From Clostridia bacterium (GTDB lineage: Bacteria; Bacillota; Clostridia; Lachnospirales; Lachnospiraceae): DNA of 64,000 nt. Both the position numbers and the translations under genes were made by a program. Under the pieces are notes generated by a model. The model was not told the origin of the DNA, ran no database searches, and worked only from the letters and a program-made list of their open reading frames with translations. Positions within the stretch are counted from its first letter, which is position 1, and each line of letters starts with the position of its first letter. The stretch spans positions 747,993-811,992 of the forward strand of contig CAJTAT010000001.1 in NCBI GenBank assembly GCA_910574475.1, in the 5' to 3' direction. Positions 18,401-29,200 of the stretch are shown here, piece after piece.

Positions 18401-19106
18401 TAATCATCCATTCTGGCTTATTGCCAGATCCGTGGAAAGCTTCTACCACTTCCAGGCGCTTGATTATGCGGGCACGTTTCTGTCCCGTGGCATCTCTCAG
18501 GGCTGCCTTTAGCTCTGTGGATTCTTTTTCCAGATCAATAGCCTCTAAAAGCTCCTTAATGGATTCTGCGCCCATTCCCACGCGGAAACGGCTTCCGTAT
18601 TTCTCCCGCATGTCCTGATACTCTTTCTCCGTCAGTACTTGCTTATACTGAAGCTCTGTATCCCCTGCATCCAGTACAATATAGGACGCAAAATACAGTA
18701 CCTTCTCCAGGGTACGTGGAGAGAGATCAAGAATCAATCCCATACGGCTGGGAATTCCTTTAAAATACCAAATATGAGATACAGGAGCAGCCAGCTCAAT
18801 ATGGCCCATACGCTCCCGACGTACATTGGATTTTGTGACTTCCACGCCGCAACGGTCGCAGACAACACCTTTATAGCGGATTTTTTTGTATTTTCCGCAG
18901 TGACACTCCCAGTCCTTACTGGGTCCGAAGATGCGTTCGCAGAATAAGCCGTCTTTTTCCGGTTTCAGGGTTCTATAATTAATAGTTTCCGGTTTTTTCA
19001 CTTCGCCTCTGGACCATTCCCGAATCTTTTCAGGAGATGCGAGTCCAATTCGGATCGCATCAAAAGTCATAGGCTGATACACCGCATGATTCGTTGTTTC
19101 TGGCAT
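15408..19106 (-). CDS. rpoC: DNA-directed RNA polymerase beta' subunit
   Basis: 1232 aa. Contains the N-terminal zinc site ([20 protein letters not shown]), the Mg-binding catalytic loop [12 protein letters not shown], bridge/trigger region ([18 protein letters not shown]) and the second zinc cluster ([13 protein letters not shown]). The C-terminus is acidic (many Glu), typical of clostridial RpoC. The ATG at 19106 is preferred over 19136 because GGGAGTG lies just upstream and the longer frame would overlap rpoB. It starts 16 bp after the rpoB stop, in one operon. Confidence 0.98.
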   Translation of the reverse strand: MPETTNHAVYQPMTFDAIRIGLASPEKIREWSRGEVKKPETINYRTLKPEKDGLFCERIFGPSKDWECHCGKYKKIRYKGVVCDRCGVEVTKSNVRRERMGHIELAAPVSHIWYFKGIPSRMGLILDLSPRTLEKVLYFASYIVLDAGDTELQYKQVLTEKEYQDMREKYGSRFRVGMGAESIKELLEAIDLEKESTELKAALRDATGQKRARIIKRLEVVEAFHGSGNKPEWMIMDAIPVIPPDLRPMVQLDGGRFATSDLNDLYRRIINRNNRLKRLLELGAPDIIVRNEKRMLQEAVDALIDNGRRGRPVTGPGNRALKSLSDMLKGKSGRFRQNLLGKRVDYSGRSVIVVGPELKIYQCGLPKEMAIELFKPFVMKELVQNGTAHNIKSAKKMVERQVQPEVWDVLEEVIKEHPVMLNRAPTLHRLGIQAFEPILVEGKAIKLHPLVCTAFNADFDGDQMAVHLPLSVEAQAECRFLLLSPNNLLKPSDGGPVAVPSQDMVLGIYYLTQERPGIKGEGKYFKNVNEAILAYENGFICLQSKIKVKVTKKLADGSEISDLIESTMGRFIFNEILPQDLGFVDRSIPGNELKLEVDFHVGKKGLKQILEKVINTHGATRTAEVLDDIKSMGYKYSTRAAMTVSISDMTVPPEKPELIQKAQDTVDKITRNYKRGLITEAERYKEVVETWKETDAVLTKALLDGLDKYNNIYMMADSGARGSDKQIKQLAGMRGLMADTTGHTIELPIKSNFREGLDVLEYFMSAHGARKGLSDTALRTADSGYLTRRLVDVSQELIIREVDCCEGKDEIPGMVVKAFMDGKEEIESLQERITGRFTCETIKDKDGNVIVKANHMITPKRAAAIINSGVDENGNPFDRLKIRTILTCKSHVGVCAKCYGSNMATGEAVQVGETVGIIAAQSIGEPGTQLTMRTFHTGGVAGGDITQGLPRVEELFEARKPKGLAIITEIPGTVTILDSKKKREIQITNGDGESKTYLIPYGSRIKVQDGQELEAGDELTEGSVNPHDILKIKGIRAVQDYMIQEVQRVYRLQGVDINDKHIEMIVRQMLKKVRIEDNGDADFLPGTLIDVLEYEDMNEKLLSEGKRPAEGKQVMLGITKASLATNSFLSAASFQETTKVLTEAAIKGKVDPLIGLKENVIIGKLIPAGTGMKRYRSVKLDTDIEEFDELELSEDLDFEEELDLNEELGNEALENEDLEEAVEYMEEEPVEV

Positions 19107-19122
19107 GAATGGCACTCCCTTC

Positions 19123-22100
19123 TTATTCTTCATCAAAATCTTCTTCGAAGTCTAAAAACTCATCCTCGTCGTCTTCTTCCTCTTCCGTGATATCAATCAG
19201 TTCTTCTCCCTCGAATTCCTGCTTGCTGAATCCATATTCTCCCAAGGGTTCTTCATCTTTTCCAAAATGTCTGTCACCCTCGATGATAGAGCGCAAATCT
19301 ACTTCGCCGTAATCACTTGTCTCCATGATTTCAACTTCTGTATTGTCATCCCGAAGGACTCTCACATCCAGTCCAAGAGACTGAAGCTCTTTCAAGAGTA
19401 CCTTAAAGGATTCTGGAATACCTGGTTCTGGTATATTGTCACCCTTAATGATAGCTTCATAAGTCTTTACACGTCCAATCACATCGTCCGACTTCATAGT
19501 GAGAATCTCCTGCAGAGTGTAAGACGCGCCGTAAGCCTCCAGAGCCCAAACCTCCATTTCTCCGAAGCGCTGGCCGCCAAACTGGGCTTTTCCTCCCAGA
19601 GGCTGCTGTGTCACCAGAGAGTATGGTCCCGTAGAACGGGCATGGATCTTATCATCCACCAGGTGATGGAGTTTCAGGTAGTGCATGTGACCGATAGTGA
19701 CAGGGCTGTCAAAATATTCTCCTGTCCGGCCATCCCGCAGACGAACCTTTCCGTCTCTGGAAATAGGCACGCCTTTCCACACAGAGCGGTGATCCCGATT
19801 CTCATACAGATAATCCATAACTTCAGGAAGTAGTTCCTGCCCATGCTTTTCCTTAAATTCTTCCCACTCAAGATTGACATAATCATTGGCCAAATCCAGA
19901 GTGTCCATAATATCATTCTCATTCGCACCGTCAAAGACTGGTGTCGCCACATTGAATCCAAGGGCTTTTGCTGCCAGGCTCAAGTGAATCTCAAGTACCT
20001 GTCCGATATTCATACGGGAGGGCACGCCCAAAGGATTCAACACAATATCCAGCGGGCGTCCGTTTGGCAGGAATGGCATATCTTCTACCGGAAGCACACG
20101 GGAAACTACACCCTTGTTGCCGTGACGTCCTGCCATCTTATCGCCAACGGAAATCTTTCTCTTTTGCGCAATATAAATGCGGACTGCCTGGTTCACGCCC
20201 GGAGACAACTCATCCCCGTTCTCTCTTGTAAATACTTTGGCATCCACCACGATTCCATATTCTCCATGAGGCACTTTCAGAGACGTATCGCGAACCTCCC
20301 TAGCCTTCTCGCCAAAGATGGCGCGCAGAAGACGTTCTTCCGCGGTCAGCTCTGTCTCTCCCTTTGGCGTAACCTTACCCACAAGAATATCGCCTGCCCG
20401 AACCTCTGCACCGATACGGATGATTCCCCGCTCGTCCAGATCCTTCAGAGCATCGTCACCCACACCTGACACATCACGGGTGATCTCTTCTGGCCCCAGC
20501 TTCGTATCCCGGGCCTCTGCCTCATACTCCTCTATATGAACGGAGGTATATACATCCTCCTGTACCAAACGCTCACTCAGAAGAACAGCGTCCTCATAGT
20601 TATAACCTTCCCATGTCATAAATCCAATCAGCGGATTCTTACCCAGAGCTATTTCCCCGTTGGAGGTAGAGGGACCATCTGCAATTACCTGGCCCTCTTC
20701 CACTTTATCACCCTTAAATACAATGGGCTTCTGGTTATAGCAGTTGCTCTGATTGCTTCGTGCGAACTTGGTCAAATGGTAAGTGTCCCTGCTTCCGTCC
20801 TCACAGCGAATTGTAATCTCATTGGAAACAGAGCGCTCTACCACGCCTGAATGTTTGGCAACTACGCAGACTCCAGAGTCTACTGCTGTCTTTGTCTCCA
20901 TTCCCGTTCCAACCACAGGTGCCTCTGTCATCAAAAGAGGAACAGCCTGACGCTGCATGTTGGATCCCATTAAGGCACGGTTGGCGTCATCATTTTCCAG
21001 GAAAGGAATGAGTGCAGTTGCCACAGAGAAGACCATCTTTGGAGACACATCCATGTAGTCAAACATGGAGCGCTCATATTCCTGAGTCTCCTCACGGTAA
21101 CGACCAGATACATTTTTACGGACAAAATGCCCGTCTTCGTCCAAGGCTTCATTCGCCTGGGCCACATGGTAATTGTCCTCTTCGTCTGCAGTCATGTAGA
21201 CTACTTCATCCGTTACTCGTGGATTTTTGGGATCAGATTTATCAATTTTGCGGTAGGGCGTCTCCACAAAGCCATACTCGTTAATTCTCGCATAGGTAGC
21301 CAGTGAGTTGATCAAACCAATGTTGGGACCTTCAGGAGTCTCAATAGGGCACATTCTTCCATAATGAGAGTAGTGAACGTCACGAACCTCAAATCCTGCA
21401 CGATCTCTGGACAAACCTCCAGGTCCCAGTGCGGACAGACGGCGCTTGTGAGTCAGCTCTCCCAGTGGGTTGTTCTGATCCATGAACTGAGACAGCTGGG
21501 AGGAACCAAAGAATTCCTTCACAGCAGCAGTCACCGGTTTGATATTGATCAGAGACTGAGGCGTAATATTCTCCTGATCCTGGGTTGTCATGCGCTCTCT
21601 GACCGTACGCTCCATTCTGGACAGACCGATACGGTACTGATTCTGTAAAAGTTCTCCCACTGCACGGATTCGACGGTTGCCCAGATGGTCAATATCATCA
21701 TCGTTGCCCACGCCATATTCCAGGTGGAGATTATAATTAATAGAAGCAATGATATCTTCCTTTGTGATATGCTTGGGGATCAACTCATGAATATCCCGCT
21801 TTACAGCTTCTTTTATCTCTTCTAAATCACTATTTTCTTCCAGTATTTTTTTCAGGGCCGGATAATATACTAATTCCGTAACACCCAGCTCCTTCGGATT
21901 TACATCAATAAAATGTGTGATGTCAACCATCATACTGGATATAATACGAATATCCCGCTCTTCGCCTTTGATCATGACAAAAGGAACTGCTGAATTCTGG
22001 ATTTTGTCAGCCAGCTCTCTGGTAGCCTCAGTACCTGCCTCAGCAATAATCTCGCCGGTAAGAGTGTCCACTACATCCTCTGCCAGAACCTGTCCGTTAA

Positions 22101-22971
22101 TACGATTGCGAAGCATCAGCTTTTTATTAAATTTATAACGGCCTACCTTTGCCAGATCATATCTTCTCGGATCAAAAAACATACTGGTGATCAAGCTTTC
22201 TGCGCTCTCCACAGCCAAAGGCTCCCCTGGACGGATCTTCTTGTACAATTCCAGAAGACCTTCCTGGTAATTTTCTGCCGTATCCTTGCTTAAGGTGGCC
22301 AAAATCTTTGGCTCTTCCCCAAAGAGGTCCAGAATTTCCGCATTGGTTCCATATCCAAGTGCACGAACCAGAACTGTAATTGGAACCTTTCTAGTCCTAT
22401 CCACTCGTACATAGAAAATGTCATTGGAATCTGTCTCATATTCCAGCCATGCACCACGGTTTGGAATCACAGTACAGGAATAAAGCCCTTTACCTACCTT
22501 ATCGTGATCAATTGCATAATAGATGCCGGGGGAACGAACAAGTTGGCTTACGATAACACGCTCTGCACCGTTAATTACAAAAGTACCAGTCTCTGTCATC
22601 AGTGGCAAATCACCCATGAAAATTTCATTTTCATTGATTTCATCTGTCTCTTTATTATAAAGACGTACTTTTACCTTTAAAGGAGCTGCATACGTTGCAT
22701 CTCTTTCCTTACATTCTTCAATTGTGTATTTAATATTGTCACCTGTTGTGCAAAGCTTAAAATCCACAAATTCAAGGCTCAGATGTCCACTGTAGTCAGC
22801 GATAGGAGAAATATCTGCGAACACTTCCCGAAGTCCTTCATCCAGAAACCACTGATAGGAATCCTTCTGAACTTCGATCAGATTCGGCATCTCCAAAACT
22901 TCTTTTTGTCTTGAATAGCTCATTCTACTGCTCTTGCCGGTTGTAATAGGACGTATCCTGTTCTTTTCCAT
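19123..22971 (-). CDS. rpoB: DNA-directed RNA polymerase beta subunit
   Basis: 1282 aa, full length, with an acidic C-terminal tail ([20 protein letters not shown]). The rifampicin pocket [20 protein letters not shown] and [19 protein letters not shown] keeps the wild-type Asp, His and Ser at the classical resistance positions. The segments [13 protein letters not shown] and [22 protein letters not shown] are intact. AAGGGGTGA precedes the ATG. Unusually it is not directly behind rplL: 10.7 kb of signalling and membrane genes intervene, and it has its own promoter (23053-23081). Confidence 0.98.
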   Translation of the reverse strand: MEKNRIRPITTGKSSRMSYSRQKEVLEMPNLIEVQKDSYQWFLDEGLREVFADISPIADYSGHLSLEFVDFKLCTTGDNIKYTIEECKERDATYAAPLKVKVRLYNKETDEINENEIFMGDLPLMTETGTFVINGAERVIVSQLVRSPGIYYAIDHDKVGKGLYSCTVIPNRGAWLEYETDSNDIFYVRVDRTRKVPITVLVRALGYGTNAEILDLFGEEPKILATLSKDTAENYQEGLLELYKKIRPGEPLAVESAESLITSMFFDPRRYDLAKVGRYKFNKKLMLRNRINGQVLAEDVVDTLTGEIIAEAGTEATRELADKIQNSAVPFVMIKGEERDIRIISSMMVDITHFIDVNPKELGVTELVYYPALKKILEENSDLEEIKEAVKRDIHELIPKHITKEDIIASINYNLHLEYGVGNDDDIDHLGNRRIRAVGELLQNQYRIGLSRMERTVRERMTTQDQENITPQSLINIKPVTAAVKEFFGSSQLSQFMDQNNPLGELTHKRRLSALGPGGLSRDRAGFEVRDVHYSHYGRMCPIETPEGPNIGLINSLATYARINEYGFVETPYRKIDKSDPKNPRVTDEVVYMTADEEDNYHVAQANEALDEDGHFVRKNVSGRYREETQEYERSMFDYMDVSPKMVFSVATALIPFLENDDANRALMGSNMQRQAVPLLMTEAPVVGTGMETKTAVDSGVCVVAKHSGVVERSVSNEITIRCEDGSRDTYHLTKFARSNQSNCYNQKPIVFKGDKVEEGQVIADGPSTSNGEIALGKNPLIGFMTWEGYNYEDAVLLSERLVQEDVYTSVHIEEYEAEARDTKLGPEEITRDVSGVGDDALKDLDERGIIRIGAEVRAGDILVGKVTPKGETELTAEERLLRAIFGEKAREVRDTSLKVPHGEYGIVVDAKVFTRENGDELSPGVNQAVRIYIAQKRKISVGDKMAGRHGNKGVVSRVLPVEDMPFLPNGRPLDIVLNPLGVPSRMNIGQVLEIHLSLAAKALGFNVATPVFDGANENDIMDTLDLANDYVNLEWEEFKEKHGQELLPEVMDYLYENRDHRSVWKGVPISRDGKVRLRDGRTGEYFDSPVTIGHMHYLKLHHLVDDKIHARSTGPYSLVTQQPLGGKAQFGGQRFGEMEVWALEAYGASYTLQEILTMKSDDVIGRVKTYEAIIKGDNIPEPGIPESFKVLLKELQSLGLDVRVLRDDNTEVEIMETSDYGEVDLRSIIEGDRHFGKDEEPLGEYGFSKQEFEGEELIDITEEEEDDEDEFLDFEEDFDEE

Positions 22972-23052
22972 TGACGTTCACCCCTTGTTTTATTTTGTGA
23001 ATCCATCTCGATACGAAATTAGAGCACAACTCACCACAATAGTGCACTCTAT

Positions 23053-23081
23053 ACGATATCATAAATCAGCAAGGGTGTCAA
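23053..23081 (-). promoter_or_regulatory. Predicted rpoBC promoter
   Basis: Minus strand TTGACA (23076-23081) and TATCGT (23053-23058), 17 bp apart, between the upstream terminator (23125-23170) and rpoB. It would make rpoBC independent of the ribosomal-protein transcripts. Confidence 0.65.
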
Positions 23082-23124
23082 GAAATTTTTGGAAGTCCTT
23101 TATAAGAATATTGATTCAAACAAT

Positions 23125-23170
23125 GGGGCTGCTGCTCAATAGATTATTCATCTACTTTTGCAACAGCCCC
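23125..23170 (-). terminator. Hairpin terminator after the Ser/Thr kinase operon
   Basis: GGGGCTGCTGC (23125-23135) pairs with GCAACAGCCCC (23160-23170), one wobble pair. It lies just after the first kinase stop and before the rpoBC promoter. The T run after it is weak (ATTGTTTG). Confidence 0.65.
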
Positions 23171-23185
23171 TTCAGTTTTTACAGC

Positions 23186-25432
23186 TCATCGATACCCCTG
23201 CAACTCTTCATATTCCACGATCAAATCCCTGTTTGCCATCTCATATTCATTTAAGACGGTATCGTCAAAATCCTCCGGTGAGATCGTCCCCTCATACCAG
23301 TCGCAACTGTCAAAATGCGCCTGAAGAGCCTCATCGTCGAACCGTCTTCCATATCTTGCATAAAGCTCATTTCGTGCGATCCGGCAATCCTCCTGGGTAA
23401 ATCCTGCAAGATCATCCAGTGTCAAATATTTCTTATCACTATCAGGGAGCATATACTGGCTTTCGGCGGCATTTTCATAAGCATACATTTCAGATCGTAT
23501 GGAGTTTACACTGTATCCGTTAAAGCAGCTGCCCCGATTATATCTCACTGTAGCTGTCACCCTGTAAGCATAGTATACACCCAGATCATCCCAATAATCA
23601 TAAATACTGTCTGCAGTAATCGCCCACTCGCCATTTCCCAATTTCTCCACCGCATAATTATCCATATACCAGCCGGCCTGAGCATGGGCGTAATGGTCCC
23701 ATGCCAGATAATCACCGATGATTTCTCCATCACCAGAAGAAGCATAGATGTCTGAGAAATGATACTCAGTACCAACGGCAGAAGAAGCTATGTAATCCAT
23801 TTGTTCACGGGAAAGAGCAAACTCCCTTCCCGCCTGCCGGGCAACCTCTTCATTTTCTTCTGGAAGAGTCTGATAATAATTTGTAAATCCCATAATATCC
23901 TGAATCATAGATATCAAACGCCATTCCTCTATATCCTTTATGTAAATTTCCGTTCCCCCACCGAGCTCATCAGTCGCCCAATATGACAGGCCCCCAATCA
24001 ATGTTTTTAAATCTTCACACTTTTCTATATTCAACTTTGCCGGTGTATCTACGTCCGGCTCTGCTGCTGGTGCCTCTTCCGGTTCCACAGGCTCTGTCGA
24101 TGCATCATCGGCCATCTCCTGCTCTGCCATAGTATCTCCATAGGATTGAGAATCCTCATTCCCATTGCCGCTTAAGATATTCACAGCCGAAACAATCAGC
24201 CAGATGGCCGCGAGGCCAAGGACCACACCTATGATAATCTTTTTGTAATCAAAGGATTCCTTTCCTTTGAAAACATGGTTATCTGCCACCTGTTCGCCTG
24301 CCAAAGAAGCAGGTATTGGAGACGTAGCACTTGTTCCTGCCGTTGCTCTCGTAATATTTGGCTGTCCCGTCATTGTCTTTTCTCTCTCAGAAACATTCTG
24401 AACAGCGGCCGCTTTTGATGGTATATTATAGTCTCCCCTGGTCGTCCCCTGTCGTATTGGCTCCGCATATAAATCCCTCTGAAATTCTCCTACCGTCTGG
24501 TATCTGCCCTCTGCAAATACCGACATGGCTTTGAGCAGCGCCCCTTCCTGGGCTGGGGCCAGCCCTGCCCCTAGTTCATTGGGCCTCCTAAGCCCATCTT
24601 CTCTCATTCTCTCCATAGCCTCTGGCGGAGTCACTCCCGTAAGGCATTTATAGATAGTTCCTGCCAGGGCATAGATGTCCGACCAGGGGCCTTGCTTTCC
24701 TTTGCTGCGGTACTGCTCTTCCGGGGCATAGCCAGGCTTTAGCATGACAGACAGGCTTTTCTCCCCTCCCTCCGTGTAATCCCTGGCAGCTCCAAAATCC
24801 AACAGCTTCATCTGACCTCCAGGAAGCAACATAATATTGTCCGGGCTGATATCACGATGGATCAGTCCTTGTCTGTGCACTTCCTCCAGGGCAACAAAAA
24901 TCGGTTGCAGGGCTGGCAAGAGTGTTGCTGCCGGCAACTTTCCTCCCATACTTTTTGCATAATTTTTTAATGTGGTTCCTTCCAGATATTCCAGAACAAT
25001 GTAAGCAGTATTGTTTTCCTGAAAAAAGTCGCGCACACCAACTACACCCGGCAAGTGAGAACATTTTCCCAGGCTCCGGGCTTCCTTTAAGAAGTTATCT
25101 CTCCATTTATAAATCGTTTCCGCATTTTGGCCAGAATACACAGTCAGAGCATTTGTGCTCACCGCTTCTCTGGTGGCATAACCGTTGGGATAGAATTCCT
25201 TGATGGCTACCTTCATTTCCAGGTTCAGGTCAAATCCTATGTAGGTGATTCCGAATCCACCCTCACCCAGTACATCTCCTACCAGATATTTTCCCTGTAG
25301 GATAGTAAAAGGCTTCAACTGATGAGTAATCTCCATACTCTGCCCCAGAATATGGCCGCAGACGGGACATGGCGTCCCGTTGCTTACATTCACTTCATTC
25401 ATACAATGCGTACATACTTTATTAATATCCAT
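23186..25432 (-). CDS. Transmembrane Ser/Thr protein kinase with Zn-ribbon and YARHG sensor domain
   Basis: 748 aa. Residues 7-25 form a CxxC...CxxC zinc ribbon. A Hanks-type kinase domain spans about 48-320 with GEGGFG, VAIKEF (Lys78), HRDISPDN (192-199), DFG (212-214) and APEEQY; the usual Lys of the catalytic loop is Ser. A low-complexity linker and one membrane helix (about 398-420) lead to an extracellular part. That part ends in a YARHG module (RNELYARYGRRFDDEALQAHF). It is the last gene of the operon, 44 bp from its paralogue; the kinase domains are nearly identical while the sensors differ. Likely phosphorylates the FHA proteins encoded upstream. Confidence 0.92.
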   Translation of the reverse strand: MDINKVCTHCMNEVNVSNGTPCPVCGHILGQSMEITHQLKPFTILQGKYLVGDVLGEGGFGITYIGFDLNLEMKVAIKEFYPNGYATREAVSTNALTVYSGQNAETIYKWRDNFLKEARSLGKCSHLPGVVGVRDFFQENNTAYIVLEYLEGTTLKNYAKSMGGKLPAATLLPALQPIFVALEEVHRQGLIHRDISPDNIMLLPGGQMKLLDFGAARDYTEGGEKSLSVMLKPGYAPEEQYRSKGKQGPWSDIYALAGTIYKCLTGVTPPEAMERMREDGLRRPNELGAGLAPAQEGALLKAMSVFAEGRYQTVGEFQRDLYAEPIRQGTTRGDYNIPSKAAAVQNVSEREKTMTGQPNITRATAGTSATSPIPASLAGEQVADNHVFKGKESFDYKKIIIGVVLGLAAIWLIVSAVNILSGNGNEDSQSYGDTMAEQEMADDASTEPVEPEEAPAAEPDVDTPAKLNIEKCEDLKTLIGGLSYWATDELGGGTEIYIKDIEEWRLISMIQDIMGFTNYYQTLPEENEEVARQAGREFALSREQMDYIASSAVGTEYHFSDIYASSGDGEIIGDYLAWDHYAHAQAGWYMDNYAVEKLGNGEWAITADSIYDYWDDLGVYYAYRVTATVRYNRGSCFNGYSVNSIRSEMYAYENAAESQYMLPDSDKKYLTLDDLAGFTQEDCRIARNELYARYGRRFDDEALQAHFDSCDWYEGTISPEDFDDTVLNEYEMANRDLIVEYEELQGYR

Positions 25433-25476
25433 TCCTATACTCCCGTTTTATAACCTATACAAATTTATTTTGCCTT

Positions 25477-27663
25477 TTACTGTAATTGCTCTGCCCATTG
25501 ATATATTTCTTTGGATTCCTGCAATACACATTCTTCCCAGAAGTAAAAGCTTTCAGACTCTTCATTATCGTGAATTTCTGACACACTGGGATCATTTATA
25601 TCAGGAACATAAAGCCAGCGGAAAAGCTTTTCCTGCCAAAAGTATAATCTGTGAGAATCGTCTCCTTCATAATAAGCAAAAATCAAATCTCCATTTTCAA
25701 AATAGAAATATCGAGTATACCATTTTTGCTCCTTATCTTTTGAAAAGATTTCCCGTATGTATCCTGCGTCATCATAATAAGCGGTTGTCCATTCATCTAA
25801 TGCTACCGCCCAATAGCTCTCCTCATTCACAGCGGCGACTGTCTCATTATAAATATCTCGGATTCGAAGCACCTCATCTTCAATCCTGTCTGCCGGCAAA
25901 CGCTCTGCCGGTTCTTCTGGCGTATCCTCCTCTGTCGATTCAAGCAAATCTCCACGATATAGATTGATCCTGGAATCTTCTGTCAATGCTCCTGTATTTC
26001 CATCATAAGATATCTCTATCACGTAAGGATTCTTTTCTGTGCTTACAAAATGTACGCCTTCGTCAAATCCAAAGTCACCAACACCTTCGCCTACCAAGTA
26101 GTTTGCATTGTCTGCAATTCCAAGTTCTTCTAGCACATCCTCAATCTGATACTTCTTTTCGGGATTAAAATCCAATATTTCTCTTATGCTTCCTGAGATA
26201 AACCATAAAGCATTATTTTCTGTTGACACTTCAAAGGTGCAGTCACCATATCTGAGCTGTCTTGTCCAAAAACCGTCTTCTCCAGAGTCAAAATCGGGTT
26301 CTCCATAGACTTCAACAACCTGTTCGTAAGTCATCCCAAAGCAATCGTAGATTTCCGGTTTGATACGCAAAATCTCATTTTCTGGCGCTTCTGTCTGAAT
26401 GTCTGTGTCTGTTTGGGCATCCAGCTCTGTCTGACCATCTTGTATTTCAGAAGAACTGGTCTGAGTAGGCTCTTCTTTTTTATCACTTCCAAATGCTTTT
26501 GTAGCCAGAATGATAATACAAAGTGTTACAAATGCTGCTGCCCCAACAGCAATCCACATAGCTTTTCCCTTTGGCTGCTTTCCCGCTGCCTCTGGCTTCG
26601 GCACAAATATATCCTTTGGCTCCACCGTGGCTTCTGGTGCTGTCTGAACTGAATCCGTAATAACTGGCCGCACTGCCGGTTGGACGCCTTCTTTCACATA
26701 AAGCGCATCATGAAACTGGGCTACTGTCTGATATCTGCCCTCCGCAAATACCGCCATCGCTTTGAGCAGTGCTTCTTCCTGGGCTAGAGACAGTCCCGCC
26801 CCCAGTTCATTAGGTCTCCTAAGCCCATCCTCTCTCATTCTCTCCATGGCCTCTGGTGGGGTCACTCCTGTGAGACATTTATAGATGGTTCCTGCCAGAG
26901 CATAGATGTCCGACCAGGGGCCCTGCTTTCCCTTGCTTCGATACTGCTCTTCCGGGGCATAGCCTGGCTTTAACATGACAGAGAGACTTTTCTCTCCTCC
27001 TTCTGTGTAATCCCTGGCTGCTCCAAAATCCAGCAGTTTCATCTGGCCGCCGGGAAGCAGCATAATATTATCCGGGCTAATATCACGGTGGATCAAGCCC
27101 TGTCTGTGTACTTCTTCCAGGGCAATAAAAATCGGCTCCAGGGCAGGTAGAAGCATTGATGCTGGTATCTTTCCGCCCATACTCTTGGCATAGTTTTTCA
27201 GTGTCGTTCCTTCTAAATATTCCAGTACGATGTAGGCCGTATTGTTCTCCTGGAAAAAGTCACGCACACCAACTACGCCAGGTAAATGAGAACATTTTCC
27301 CAAGCTTCGGGCTTCCTTTAGGAAGTTATCTCTCCATTTGTAAATTGTTTCCGCATTTTGGCCAGAATACACGGTCAGAGCATTTGTACTTACCGCTTCT
27401 CTTGTAGCATATCCGTTGGGATAAAACTCCTTGATGGCTACCTTCATTTCCAGGTTCAGGTCAAATCCTATGTAGGTGATTCCGAATCCACCCTCACCCA
27501 GTACATCTCCTACCAGATATTTTCCCTGGAGGATTGTCAGTGGCTTCAATTGATGTGTGATCTCCATAGTCTGCCCCAGAACATGGCCGCAGATGGGACA
27601 AGGCATCCCCTTTTCTTGATTTACTTCAGTCATGCAGTGCGTACATATTTTATTAATATCCAT
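25477..27663 (-). CDS. Transmembrane Ser/Thr protein kinase, paralogue with a different extracellular domain
   Basis: 728 aa. The zinc ribbon (Cys7, 10, 22, 25) and kinase domain (to about residue 320) are almost the same as in the neighbouring kinase, including the HRDISPDN catalytic loop and DFGAARD. The membrane helix is about 369-391. The extracellular part lacks YARHG. It has a region resembling DUF4309/SmpA-like folds (MTYEQVVEVYGEPDFDSGEDG; weak call) and a second, unassigned part. It sits 29 bp after the VWA-FHA gene. The pair looks like a tandem duplication followed by sensor-domain replacement. Confidence 0.92.
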   Translation of the reverse strand: MDINKICTHCMTEVNQEKGMPCPICGHVLGQTMEITHQLKPLTILQGKYLVGDVLGEGGFGITYIGFDLNLEMKVAIKEFYPNGYATREAVSTNALTVYSGQNAETIYKWRDNFLKEARSLGKCSHLPGVVGVRDFFQENNTAYIVLEYLEGTTLKNYAKSMGGKIPASMLLPALEPIFIALEEVHRQGLIHRDISPDNIMLLPGGQMKLLDFGAARDYTEGGEKSLSVMLKPGYAPEEQYRSKGKQGPWSDIYALAGTIYKCLTGVTPPEAMERMREDGLRRPNELGAGLSLAQEEALLKAMAVFAEGRYQTVAQFHDALYVKEGVQPAVRPVITDSVQTAPEATVEPKDIFVPKPEAAGKQPKGKAMWIAVGAAAFVTLCIIILATKAFGSDKKEEPTQTSSSEIQDGQTELDAQTDTDIQTEAPENEILRIKPEIYDCFGMTYEQVVEVYGEPDFDSGEDGFWTRQLRYGDCTFEVSTENNALWFISGSIREILDFNPEKKYQIEDVLEELGIADNANYLVGEGVGDFGFDEGVHFVSTEKNPYVIEISYDGNTGALTEDSRINLYRGDLLESTEEDTPEEPAERLPADRIEDEVLRIRDIYNETVAAVNEESYWAVALDEWTTAYYDDAGYIREIFSKDKEQKWYTRYFYFENGDLIFAYYEGDDSHRLYFWQEKLFRWLYVPDINDPSVSEIHDNEESESFYFWEECVLQESKEIYQWAEQLQ

Positions 27664-27692
27664 TTTCCATCGTACCTCAAATCATTTATCCA

Positions 27693-29159
27693 TCATATCC
27701 ATGAAATTTGGTATTCATAGGAGCCAAACAGGATAATATCCTGCATCTCCAGCTGAAATTCTCCCACAATGGGTACGCCATTCACATAAGTTCCATTGGT
27801 AGAATCCTCATCCACAATATAAACTACGCCTCGTCTCAGATGCAGAGAGCAGTGTACTTCTGACAGTGCAGCGTCCTCTGGGATGGATAATTGACAGCGC
27901 CTACTTCTGCCTATCTTAATCTCATTTTTTAAAGTAAGGGTATATCCCTCTCCTCCGCCTTGCCGCTTCAGGCTTATTTCAAGCGGTTTATTTAGTACCA
28001 CGCCGTCTTCAAAGGCTTCTTCCTCTTCCTGTTTGCCCTTTTTCCGTAAAACTACTATTATAATAACCAGGATCACCGCAACAACGACGGCCCCTGCAAT
28101 GGCCAGTACCAAAAATGAGGATTCTTCCTTCGGTTCCTCTTCTGGTTCCGGGGCAGGTTCTGGTGTGGGCTCTGGAACCGGCTCGGGCGTGATTTCCTCC
28201 GGGCTTTCCTGCTTCAATAATTGTGAAATGCTTTCTGTCCCCGTCTCATAATCTGCCTGCATGCTCTCTGTTCCATCAGAGAGTGTCAGAGAAAATGATA
28301 TGGTATTCTTCTGAGTTTCTATCCCCGATACATTCGCAGTCACCACAAGGCTATTGTTTACATAATTTTGAATCTTTCCATATACTTCTTCATTGCCGTA
28401 TCCATCTACAACCGGTGCAAAATGATGACCGCCGGAGGAATATCTGGCAAAACTTCCGAGAATTTTCGCTCCTTCCAGCTGCATCTCAGTAGGATTCTCC
28501 TTAAGCATCGCCACAGTAAATACTGGAATATGACTTTCTTTTACTGCCGTTTCCGCCTCTCCCTGAGTAATACCTGTGGCCTGGTCGTCAGCGCCGTCGG
28601 AGAATATGATGAGATATTTTTTCTTAGGAAGATCACTCTTCAACAAATCTTCAATTTCTTCTTTAATGCTGGCATAAAGATTCGTGTCCTCTTTGGTCAC
28701 TTCAACAGGTTCCACATAACTCTTGATCTCTGCCGCATCCTCCATAAAGTCCGAGGAGTTCAACTCATTTCCCATAAGTGTAATGCATACCTGATCTTCT
28801 GGCTTTTTTCCATCAGCCAGCTGCCCAATCATTTTCTTTACTTCATCAATCCGATCCTGGCTCATGGAACCTGAAATATCGACCATACACACATAAGAAA
28901 TTTTTTCACTTGACTCATTTAAGGCCTGAATCTGCTGAATCTCATATTCCTGCCCGTCCACCGACACCTTACTCTCGGTGGCAGAAGGCAAAAAAGTATC
29001 TTCATGATTTTGATTCACATAGATCTTACACTGGCCATCCGAAGAATCTATGCCGTCAATATAAGCCTCTCTGGCTGCAGCCATTGTGTTTATACCTGTG
29101 ATCAGCAGCAGACAGATAACACTTGCTGCAATTATTCTTATCCTTGTTCCTTTTCTCAT
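27693..29159 (-). CDS. Membrane protein with extracellular VWA domain and cytosolic FHA domain
   Basis: 488 aa. An N-terminal signal/anchor segment (residues 8-28) is followed by an extracellular von Willebrand A domain with an intact MIDAS motif (DISGSMS, residues 94-100) and FSDGADD. A Pro/Glu-rich spacer (about 319-346) and one membrane helix (349-371) connect to a cytosolic FHA domain (IGRSRRC, SEVHCS, DSTNGTYVNG; about 412-485). FHA domains bind phosphothreonine, so this protein could couple an outside metal-dependent contact to the operon's kinases and phosphatases. GGGAGG precedes the ATG. Confidence 0.9.
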   Translation of the reverse strand: MRKGTRIRIIAASVICLLLITGINTMAAAREAYIDGIDSSDGQCKIYVNQNHEDTFLPSATESKVSVDGQEYEIQQIQALNESSEKISYVCMVDISGSMSQDRIDEVKKMIGQLADGKKPEDQVCITLMGNELNSSDFMEDAAEIKSYVEPVEVTKEDTNLYASIKEEIEDLLKSDLPKKKYLIIFSDGADDQATGITQGEAETAVKESHIPVFTVAMLKENPTEMQLEGAKILGSFARYSSGGHHFAPVVDGYGNEEVYGKIQNYVNNSLVVTANVSGIETQKNTISFSLTLSDGTESMQADYETGTESISQLLKQESPEEITPEPVPEPTPEPAPEPEEEPKEESSFLVLAIAGAVVVAVILVIIIVVLRKKGKQEEEEAFEDGVVLNKPLEISLKRQGGGEGYTLTLKNEIKIGRSRRCQLSIPEDAALSEVHCSLHLRRGVVYIVDEDSTNGTYVNGVPIVGEFQLEMQDIILFGSYEYQISWI

Positions 29160-29200
29160 TTTTCCTCCCTCGCTTCTATGTATTGCAGAGTTTTCCCTGA

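Noticed and set aside
19123..22971. Possible rifampicin-resistance changes in rpoB
   Set aside because: The pocket residues are the susceptible form at the classical positions.
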